Shown in pieces: positions 1-4,622 of a DNA stretch of 5,442 nucleotides; the first letter of the stretch is position 1; every line of letters begins with the position of its first letter. The position numbers were made by a program, and so were the translations under genes. Where the stretch lies: positions 1 to 5,442 of the forward strand of contig JAEWHQ010000141.1 in assembly GCA_023387715.1 (NCBI GenBank). Reading direction: 5' to 3'. The notes beneath the pieces were generated by a model. It searched no databases. It was not told where the DNA came from and worked only from the letters and a program-made list of their open reading frames with translations. This DNA is from Pseudomonadota bacterium (GTDB lineage: Bacteria; Pseudomonadota; Alphaproteobacteria; Rhizobiales; Rhizobiaceae).

Positions 1-207
1 GTCATAGGGCTTCCATGCCAGAATATATTTAACCTCCGAAGGATCGCCGACATCGGGATAAACGCGAAAATCAAGTTCCGGCAACTCCGCCTTGATCACA
101 TCTTTCCATTCATCCGGACTGTCAAACTCGCTGTAAAACAATAAAGCACCGCTTTTTTCCTGTGTACCGGTTGCGCTTTCACTCAAACATTCAGCATTGG
201 CCATCAT
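1..207 (-). CDS. GhrA-like 2-hydroxyacid dehydrogenase (glyoxylate/hydroxypyruvate reductase type), N-terminal part
   Basis: This reading frame stays open from an ATG at 207 to the left window edge, giving the first 69 residues of a protein that continues outside. After about 20 unconserved residues come a LLFYSEFDSPDEW segment, then FRVYPDVGDP and ILAWKP. As I recall the family, these match the N-terminus of GhrA-type D-2-hydroxyacid dehydrogenases, which reduce glyoxylate or hydroxypyruvate with NAD(P)H in the cytoplasm. The NAD-binding Rossmann domain and the catalytic Arg/Glu/His lie outside the window, so activity cannot be judged. AAGG (about 214-217) lies 6-7 nt before the ATG at 207, and a second ATG follows directly at 204. 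The N-terminal extension is a little longer than usual. The gene is 80 nt downstream of the decarboxylase-like gene on the same strand, with no terminator seen between them, so it is probably the sixth operon gene. Family call is fairly sure; the exact substrate is unknown. Confidence 0.72.
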   Translation of the reverse strand, partial: MMANAECLSESATGTQEKSGALLFYSEFDSPDEWKDVIKAELPELDFRVYPDVGDPSEVKYILAWKPYD

Positions 208-287
208 AACTCACCTTCAAAGTAAGCATCATCGTTACGTCGCACATTCATGTGAGACGTTGATAAAAATTGAAATTTTCAAAAGTT

Positions 288-1070
288 TCAGACGGTCACA
301 ACCGGCTTGCTCATCAATGAACCATAGCCAAGCTTGCAGCCTCCTTCAGTGACCAAGCCGCAACTATGCCAAAATGAGGCCTGAATGGCCGACACAACCG
401 GTTTTCCAAGCGCAGTTTCAAGCGCTTCAATGGCTCCCACACTTCGAAAATTGGTGCAGCTGATAAAAATTGCCGTTGCATCATCATGGTCAACAGCACG
501 CACCAAACGATAAACCTCTTCTAAAGGCACTTCTGCCAAGGCCTGATCGGTATCAATGCGCAAGTTTTTGCTTGAAACAACCTGATGACCGTTTTCCTCC
601 AGAAAGCGGATCGCGCGGGCATGTACTTCATCAACATAAGGGGTAGCCAGTGCCACCGGCCCCGCATTCACCGCCTTTAAAGCCGCCAGTGTTGCAGTTG
701 AAGCCGTGGTGATTTTAATGCCCGGCGCCCATGTTTTCATCTTGGCAATCAGCCCGTGATCATAGGCTGTGCCATGCAAAAACGAGGCACTTGTGCCGCC
801 AAAACACAAAACATCAATCGGCGCTGAAGCCAAGAGACGCGCCGCCTGTTCCAGTTCCGGCGCATTCATCATCGCCTCAATACCTTCAACGGTTACTTTC
901 GGCAGTTTGATGCGGGTTGTATGGGTTGAGACCCCTTCTGCCGCCATAGCAGCCATTTCTGCATCCATAACAATGCTGGAAGCCATATATATCAGACCAA
1001 TTCTGGCCTTATAACCGTCACCATCCGGCATAAAACGGATGTTTTCAGACATTTTCGGGTTCATATTCAT
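288..1070 (-). CDS. Asp/Glu racemase superfamily enzyme, arylmalonate decarboxylase / maleate isomerase-like
   Basis: The product is a cytoplasmic enzyme of about 260 residues, the usual size for this superfamily. The C-terminal half has the conserved catalytic cysteine in SCTNFRS (C205), followed by GKPVVSAIQASFW, as in maleate cis-trans isomerases. The N-terminal half reads FGGTSASF (G92-T93-S94), where two-cysteine racemases and maleate isomerases carry Cys. Arylmalonate decarboxylase also has Gly there, in MGTSLSF. Y145 in ATPYVDE aligns with the decarboxylase oxyanion-hole tyrosine of ATAYIDD. So I see one catalytic Cys plus a Thr/Ser/Tyr anion pocket, which suggests a decarboxylase-type or unassigned activity rather than a racemase. 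The frame could begin at TTG 1073, ATG 1070 or ATG 1064. GGAG at 1080-1083 lies 9 nt before ATG 1070, which I chose. TTG 1073 is 6 nt from it and cannot be excluded. The gene follows the ATPase gene after 66 nt and precedes the dehydrogenase, so it probably acts on the imported compound. Confidence 0.8.
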   Translation of the reverse strand: MNMNPKMSENIRFMPDGDGYKARIGLIYMASSIVMDAEMAAMAAEGVSTHTTRIKLPKVTVEGIEAMMNAPELEQAARLLASAPIDVLCFGGTSASFLHGTAYDHGLIAKMKTWAPGIKITTASTATLAALKAVNAGPVALATPYVDEVHARAIRFLEENGHQVVSSKNLRIDTDQALAEVPLEEVYRLVRAVDHDDATAIFISCTNFRSVGAIEALETALGKPVVSAIQASFWHSCGLVTEGGCKLGYGSLMSKPVVTV

Positions 1071-1136
1071 CAAAGCCCACTCCCATAAACTTGCAAATTT
1101 TGACCGGTCATCAGCAATCTTCGCCGGTTTTATTCT

Positions 1137-1964
1137 CTAATGGATGATCTGCGCTAAGAAATGCTGCAAACGCGCACTTTCCGGATTGGCAAAAAACTGT
1201 GCTGCCGGCGCTTGTTCGACAATCTCGCCATTTTCCATAAACACACAATGATCCGCCACACTGCGGGCAAAGCCCAGTTCATGGGTTACACAAACCATCG
1301 TGATGCCGGTTTCAGCCAGTTGCTCCATGATCTTCAAAACAGAACCAACAGATTCCGGATCAAGCGCCGAGGTTGGTTCATCAAACAGTAAAATGGGTGG
1401 TTTCAGGCATAATGCACGGGCAATGGCCACGCGCTGCTGTTGTCCGCCTGAAAGGGCAGCGGGATATTTATTGGCCTGCGCCGTAATATTAACCTCTGCC
1501 AGCTTTTCCATCGCCAGTTCATGTGCCTGATTTTTCGGCATTTTTTGTGCCAAACGCAGCGCAAATGTGCAATTTTGCAGAACCGTTAAATGCGGAAACA
1601 AATTAAAGCTTTGAAACACCATGCCTAATTGCGAACGCACCGCCTGCACCGACTTAGCATCATGTTTCAGCTCTATGCCATTCACCGTAATCGAACCGGA
1701 ATTGTGCTTTTCCAGATAATTGACCGTGCGGATCAGCGTGGATTTTCCTGAGCCAGACGGCCCGCATAACACGACAATATCGCCGGATTTAATATTTAAA
1801 GAGACATTTTTCAGCGCATGAAACGAGCCATAATATTTGTTCACATCACGCATTGCGATAGCAACGGGCTGGTTGAGCGGTGTTTTTCCAGCCAGTTCAA
1901 CTGCAAAATCATGATCATCGGTTGATCGCTGCATGCTGAACTCCTCGGATTTAATATGTTGCAT
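1137..1964 (-). CDS. Polar amino acid-type ABC importer, ATP-binding subunit (GlnQ/HisP family)
   Basis: This is the cytoplasmic ATPase that powers the importer with the two permeases encoded just upstream. Numbered from the longest frame (ATG 1982, 281 residues), it has Walker A GPSGSGKS at 74-81, Q-loop Gln124, signature LSGGQ at 177-181, Walker B ILLFDE at 197-202, D-loop SALD at 205-208 and switch His234. All are intact, so it should be active. The usual GlnQ-type start aligns near residue 44, so there is an extra N-terminal tail. ATG 1982 overlaps the permease stop in an ATGA junction but has no Shine-Dalgarno. ATG 1964 (AGGAG) and ATG 1934 (GAGGAG) each have a strong site exactly 6 nt upstream. 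I chose 1964, giving 275 residues; 1934 would give 265 and is equally plausible. ATG 1853 would give the canonical N-terminus but has no ribosome site. The family is certain; the substrate is set by the binding protein. Confidence 0.93.
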   Translation of the reverse strand: MQHIKSEEFSMQRSTDDHDFAVELAGKTPLNQPVAIAMRDVNKYYGSFHALKNVSLNIKSGDIVVLCGPSGSGKSTLIRTVNYLEKHNSGSITVNGIELKHDAKSVQAVRSQLGMVFQSFNLFPHLTVLQNCTFALRLAQKMPKNQAHELAMEKLAEVNITAQANKYPAALSGGQQQRVAIARALCLKPPILLFDEPTSALDPESVGSVLKIMEQLAETGITMVCVTHELGFARSVADHCVFMENGEIVEQAPAAQFFANPESARLQHFLAQIIH

Positions 1965-1975
1965 GTCGATCTCCT
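1935..1975 (-). promoter_or_regulatory. Two tandem Shine-Dalgarno sites for the ATPase gene
   Basis: AGGAG at 1971-1975 is followed after ATCGAC by ATG 1964. GAGGAG at 1941-1946 is followed after TTCAGC by ATG 1934, in the same frame. Both have the same 6-nt spacing, and the outermost ATG at 1982 has no such site. This argues that translation starts at 1964, at 1934, or at both. Confidence 0.6.
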
Positions 1976-1978
1976 GCA

Positions 1979-2677
1979 TCATGTGTTGATGTGTGCGATG
2001 AGATGGCGATTAAGATTTTTATCCACAGTGCTGAATAAAAACCGCACGATATTGGTTAAGCACCAGTAGATCGCAGCCGCCGTCAGCAAGGGTGTAAACG
2101 GATCATAGGTATAATCGAAAATCGAATTGGCAGCGGCTGTGAGATCCACAATGGTAATCGCACTTAAGGCGGCCGTGCTTTTAATCATGATCAGAATTTC
2201 ATTCTGATAAGCACGCAGAGAATAACGAATGGCCATCGGTAATCTCAAACGAAAGAATGTCTGGCGTTCTGTTAATCCCAGCACGGCTGAGGCTTCGGTG
2301 AGACCTTTAGGAATAACAGCCAGACCACCACGTACAATTTCCGTCATATAGGCCGAATGGGTCAATGTTAGTCCCATTAAAGCACAGAGATAAGCTTGCG
2401 AAAAGATCGTCCAAAGCCATGTATCACGAATGATCGAAAACTGCGGCAGGCCGCTATAGATCATATAAAGCACGACAAGGCTTGGTACGCCGCGAAAAAA
2501 ATTGACATAAACAGCGATAAAACCTGAGCCTTTTCGGTTTTCAACGCGGATAACCGCCAGATAAACCGCTAATATCGCGCCTAAAATCAGCACAGGTATC
2601 AGCACCGACAATGTGCGTGCCGTCGCGGTCAACAGGAAAGGCAGGCTGTTCCAGGCAAGAACGGGATCAAAATGCAT
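1979..2677 (-). CDS. Polar amino acid-type ABC importer, permease subunit 2 (HisM-like)
   Basis: This is an inner-membrane subunit of the importer; in this family it pairs with the permease encoded just upstream to form the translocation path. Its 232 residues match the usual length. Hydrophobic stretches lie near residues 14-42, 53-75, 92-112, 160-180 and 196-216, fitting the five-helix HisM fold. The family hallmark FFRGVP is at 60-65. The cytoplasmic EAA loop that docks on the ATPase is intact: EAS at 128-130, G134 four residues on, and RLRLP ending at 147. A KSTAAL segment follows at 166-171. The ATG at 2677 lies 5 nt after the stop of the first permease, with AGGA at 2687-2690 inside that gene's end, so the two are probably translationally coupled. 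Its TGA overlaps the outermost ATG of the ATPase frame by 4 nt. Subfamily is sure; the transported compound is not determined by this subunit. Confidence 0.92.
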   Translation of the reverse strand: MHFDPVLAWNSLPFLLTATARTLSVLIPVLILGAILAVYLAVIRVENRKGSGFIAVYVNFFRGVPSLVVLYMIYSGLPQFSIIRDTWLWTIFSQAYLCALMGLTLTHSAYMTEIVRGGLAVIPKGLTEASAVLGLTERQTFFRLRLPMAIRYSLRAYQNEILIMIKSTAALSAITIVDLTAAANSIFDYTYDPFTPLLTAAAIYWCLTNIVRFLFSTVDKNLNRHLIAHINT

Positions 2678-2682
2678 GATGC

Positions 2683-3378
2683 TTAATCCTTCCCGTAAAC
2701 GGCTGCACCGCGATCTGACCAGCTTTGCAAATGTTTGGAAACATAATAGGTCAGGCTGGTCATCAGCAGGAAAAACAGTGACGCAATCAGGTAAAAGACA
2801 AAGGGCTCTTTCGTCACACCGGAGGCAAGCTTGGCATAGGCCATAATCTCTTTAAGCCCGATCAGCGAAATCAATGCCGTGTCTTTGAGCACCACAATCC
2901 ACATATTGGTGAGAGCAGGCAGTGCAATGCGGATCACTTGCGGCACAATGATTAAAGGCAGAAAGAAGCGCTTTTTCACCTGCAACACGCTTGCTGCCTC
3001 AAATTGGCCTTTGGGCACATTACGGATGGCCGAGCGCAATAAATCAGCAATATAAGCCCCATAAACCATGCCAAGCGCTAAAATCGCAGCAATAAAAGGT
3101 GTCAGATCAATACGTTTTTCTGCACCAAACAAACCCGTAATGCCGGCAATAATGTCGGAGCCTGCATAATAGAAGAAAAACGCCACCAGCAACGAAGGCA
3201 CGCCGGTAAAAATAGAAGCATAGATAATCCAGAATGCACCAAAAACGGTTTTCGGCTTCAAAGTAAGTACCGAAGCCACAGCACCAATCGTCAGCGCCAT
3301 TATGAATGCACAAACAGCCACTTGCAGCGAAACCATCGCGCCGGTGAGCATTTGCTGGCTGAAACCTAAAATCTGCAT
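2683..3378 (-). CDS. Polar amino acid-type ABC importer, permease subunit 1 (HisQ-like)
   Basis: This is the first of two paired inner-membrane permeases. Hydrophobic stretches lie near residues 12-40, 52-73, 94-116, 143-165 and 193-213 (numbered from the TTG at 3381; subtract one for the chosen start). The family signature FTGVPSLL is at 58-65, and VLKDTALISLIG, the usual HisQ-family segment, spans about 164-175. The EAA loop starts with EAA at 128-130, but the glycine expected four residues on is Gln134, and the loop ends IVPQ rather than I-LP. The second permease has the normal glycine. The frame can begin at TTG 3381 or ATG 3378; AGGA at 3386-3389 is 7 nt from the ATG and only 4 nt from the TTG, so I chose the ATG, giving 231 residues. 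It follows the binding-protein gene after a spacer holding a large stem-loop. The family is sure; it is probably functional despite the altered loop. Confidence 0.92.
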   Translation of the reverse strand: MQILGFSQQMLTGAMVSLQVAVCAFIMALTIGAVASVLTLKPKTVFGAFWIIYASIFTGVPSLLVAFFFYYAGSDIIAGITGLFGAEKRIDLTPFIAAILALGMVYGAYIADLLRSAIRNVPKGQFEAASVLQVKKRFFLPLIIVPQVIRIALPALTNMWIVVLKDTALISLIGLKEIMAYAKLASGVTKEPFVFYLIASLFFLLMTSLTYYVSKHLQSWSDRGAAVYGKD

Positions 3379-3385
3379 CAAGCAA

Positions 3386-3392
3386 TCCTTTT
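3386..3392 (-). promoter_or_regulatory. Shine-Dalgarno deciding the permease 1 start
   Basis: The minus strand reads GAAAAGGA here. Its AGGA core is 7 nt from ATG 3378 and 4 nt from the in-frame TTG 3381, so the ATG is the better start even though the TTG makes the frame one codon longer. Confidence 0.55.
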
Positions 3393-3423
3393 CAGGCCAT
3401 CATCAGTTGCATGGGATGAGAGG

Positions 3424-3481
3424 TGTTAAAGACGGCAAGAAAGAGTGCCTTGGGAGGCTAAAATGTTCACCGTCTTTAACA
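3424..3481 (-). promoter_or_regulatory. Long nested stem-loop between binding-protein and permease genes
   Basis: In the transcript, TGTTAAAGACGG (3470-3481) pairs perfectly with CCGTCTTTAACA (3424-3435), giving 12 base pairs. Two G-U pairs and one A-U pair extend it inward to 15. The loop holds a second small hairpin, GCCT-CCCA-AGGC (3447-3458). The outer stem begins 15 nt after the binding-protein stop and ends 45 nt before the permease ATG. No U run follows the 3' arm, so it does not look like a standard intrinsic terminator. I infer a 3' mRNA-stabilising or partly attenuating structure, as in other binding-protein operons such as malE-malF, that would keep binding protein in excess over the membrane subunits. 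The dyad itself is certain; the role is inferred. Confidence 0.7.
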
Positions 3482-3496
3482 TGCTTGCGTCAAGGC

Positions 3497-4303
3497 TTAG
3501 CCTTTGCGGCAAGCAGCCTCTTCCGGCAGCAATTCAACCGGCATGAATTTTTTGCGGATTTCAGTAAAGGTGCAATCCTTGATGATTTCATCAAGCGTTG
3601 CATTGACGCGATCCAAAAGTTCCTGACTGTCTTTACGCGCCAGCCAGCTTGAGCCCTTCTCTCCCCCGCCGGTCCACAGATCACCGCCGGCAAATTTCCA
3701 GTTCTCACCTTCAGGCTTGCTTAAAAATTCATTGGTCCAGCTGATTTTCGGCCCCAGGCTTAAATCAAGACGGCCGCTGGCAAGGTCAAGGCGGATTTGA
3801 TCGGGATTGTCGAAAGAAACAATTTCAACAGCATCGCCAAATGTTTCCTGCACATATTTTGCTTGCGCAGAGCCGCGCTGTAAGCCGATTTTAAGCCCCT
3901 TCAGGCCCTCTTTGGTAAATTGATAATCTTTGTCTTTCGGAATAACATAGCTATCCGGATTAAAGAGGATCGGGCGGCCAAATAATACCTTATCAACTCT
4001 TTCCGGCAGTGGTTTGGTTTGGCTGGCGACTAAATCAAGCTTCTTTTGCAAGATCGCCGGAATGAGTGCTTTAAAGTCCATGACGACGAACTCACATTCG
4101 ACATTCATGCGCTTGCACATTTCACGAGCCAGTTCCGGCTCAACACCTGTCAGTGTTCCGCTGGCATCCACCATGCTAAAAGGAGGATAAGCCCCTTCAT
4201 TGCCCAAGATCAGTTTTTCCTGTGCATGTGCTGCATAGGCTGTAACACTTAAACCCAATGTAACGAGATAAGGCGTCAAACGCTTCAATAATGACTGCGA
4301 CAC
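3497..4303 (-). CDS. Periplasmic solute-binding protein of a polar amino acid-type ABC importer (HisJ/LAO fold), altered ligand pocket
   Basis: This is the exported binding protein that delivers ligand to the two permeases. Residues 1-27 form a signal peptide (LLKRL, hydrophobic core, AHA-QE cleavage). The mature part follows LAO/HisJ throughout: GNEGAYPPF at 34-42, MCKRMNVEC at 62-70 with the HisJ cysteine pair, and the switch region near 138-150. The 268-residue length is normal. Aligned by eye to HisJ, carboxylate-binding Arg77 is kept as R102, but Ser70 is Q95, Ser72 is K97, Thr121 is A146, Asp11 is E36 and ammonium-binding Asp161 is P185. The ligand is therefore probably a carboxylate other than a plain alpha-amino acid. 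A further cysteine pair, C244 and C265, could form a second disulfide. Translation starts at GTG 4303: an in-frame TAA abuts it at 4304-4306, a strong GGAGGA sits 7 nt upstream, and the next Met (44) would lose the signal peptide. It is the first operon gene, divergent from the LysR gene. Confidence 0.92.
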   Translation of the reverse strand: MSQSLLKRLTPYLVTLGLSVTAYAAHAQEKLILGNEGAYPPFSMVDASGTLTGVEPELAREMCKRMNVECEFVVMDFKALIPAILQKKLDLVASQTKPLPERVDKVLFGRPILFNPDSYVIPKDKDYQFTKEGLKGLKIGLQRGSAQAKYVQETFGDAVEIVSFDNPDQIRLDLASGRLDLSLGPKISWTNEFLSKPEGENWKFAGGDLWTGGGEKGSSWLARKDSQELLDRVNATLDEIIKDCTFTEIRKKFMPVELLPEEAACRKG

Positions 4304-4310
4304 TTATATT

Positions 4311-4318
4311 TCCTCCCC
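4311..4318 (-). promoter_or_regulatory. Strong Shine-Dalgarno for the GTG-started binding-protein gene
   Basis: The minus strand reads GGGGAGGA, whose 3' end is 7 nt (AATATAA) before GTG 4303. It is the strongest ribosome site in the window. With the in-frame TAA directly before the GTG, it fixes this non-ATG start. Confidence 0.75.
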
Positions 4319-4327
4319 GAAATATCA

Positions 4328-4349
4328 AGACCGATTAAACAAGCGGTCT
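4328..4349. promoter_or_regulatory. Dyad AGACCG-N10-CGGTCT in the operon leader
   Basis: A perfect 6-bp inverted repeat with a 10-nt spacer lies 25-46 nt upstream of the binding-protein start codon. The spacer and right arm contain TAAACAAGC, which recurs in the dyad at 4389-4404. It could be a promoter-proximal operator for the LysR protein, or a leader hairpin next to the ribosome site. It does not show the T-N11-A spacing. Confidence 0.4.
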
Positions 4350-4403
4350 AAAAAAGTGTATTAAAACAGTATGTTAGTTTTATTTTTAGGCTTCTAAACA
4401 AGC
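4336..4403. repeat. Direct repeat TAAACAAGC, two copies
   Basis: TAAACAAGC occurs at 4336-4344 and again at 4395-4403 on the plus strand, 59 bp apart start to start. Each copy lies inside a different dyad. That arrangement suggests two binding sites of one regulator rather than chance, though nine bases in AT-rich DNA is only modest evidence. Confidence 0.45.
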
Positions 4404-4404
4404 C
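4389..4404. promoter_or_regulatory. Dyad GGCTT-N6-AAGCC upstream of the operon
   Basis: A perfect 5-bp inverted repeat with a 6-nt spacer lies 86-101 nt upstream of the binding-protein start codon. The distance is plausible for the upstream recognition site of a LysR activator. It shares TAAACAAGC with the dyad nearer the gene. Confidence 0.38.
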
Positions 4405-4530
4405 GTTCCCTGTTTTTATTCTTTATATGGCGATCTGAACGGATTTACCTTCAATTGCTTCCATTTCAGACCACCCATTCATCATGAAACAGATCACTGC
4501 ATTTGTAAAATATTTTTAAACTTTCTTTTG

Positions 4531-4547
4531 CATAGCTTTTTTCTATG
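4531..4547. promoter_or_regulatory. LysR-type box CATAG-N7-CTATG
   Basis: A perfect 5-bp inverted repeat with a 7-nt spacer contains T4533 and A4545, exactly the T-N11-A arrangement of LysR-family binding sites set in a dyad. It ends 75 nt before the LysR start codon and about 228 bp before the operon start. That favours autoregulation, with possible reach to the operon. The spacer is a T run, so a chance match is possible. Confidence 0.4.
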
Positions 4548-4622
4548 TAAAATTTCACTTTCATCATTAGAAATTATAGGCTTCACTGCCCCCAACTCAA
4601 CAATCATAAGATCGAGTGAGCG

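Larger units (their letters stand above)
4304..4622. promoter_or_regulatory. Divergent control region between the importer operon and the LysR gene
   Basis: This 319-bp AT-rich spacer has no convincing gene. It must hold the promoters of both the leftward operon and the rightward regulator. I see no strong sigma70 promoter for the operon, which fits a gene set that needs an activator. It contains three dyads (4328-4349, 4389-4404, 4531-4547) and a 9-bp direct repeat, each listed separately. AATTATAGG around 4571-4579 is a possible but weak -10 region for the LysR gene. Confidence 0.55.

Noticed and set aside
270..282. AT-rich palindrome TTGAAA-T-TTTCAA after the decarboxylase-like gene
   Set aside because: The stem has no G+C richness and no U run on the transcribed strand, so it is unlikely to terminate transcription before the dehydrogenase gene.
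769..1014. Plus-strand open frame opposite the decarboxylase-like gene
   Set aside because: Antisense shadow of a gene with clear family motifs; its translation shows no recognisable domain.
1103..1128. Inverted repeat ACCGG-N16-CCGGT between the ATPase and decarboxylase-like genes
   Set aside because: The arms are only 5 bp with a long loop, and the T-rich flank lies on the strand opposite to transcription, so it does not work as an operon terminator.
288..4303. Resemblance of the gene set to the ectoine uptake/degradation cluster (EhuABCD plus EutA)
   Set aside because: The importer plus racemase-superfamily gene is suggestive, but the enzyme lacks the N-terminal Cys motif I associate with EutA, and EutB, EutC, EutD and EutE are not present where expected; the next gene is a hydroxyacid dehydrogenase.
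4371..4397. Tiny plus-strand frame MLVLFLGF in the divergent spacer
   Set aside because: It has no ribosome site, is only 8 codons, and is oriented toward the LysR gene without any leader-peptide features.
4434..4470. TCTGAA ... TTCAGA inverted repeat in the divergent spacer
   Set aside because: The arms are 6 bp but separated by 25 nt in biased sequence; spacing and symmetry fit no operator class I know, and chance is likely.
4484..4519. Tiny plus-strand frame of 11 codons starting MKQIT
   Set aside because: The upstream sequence is C-rich with no Shine-Dalgarno; a frame this short is expected by chance.
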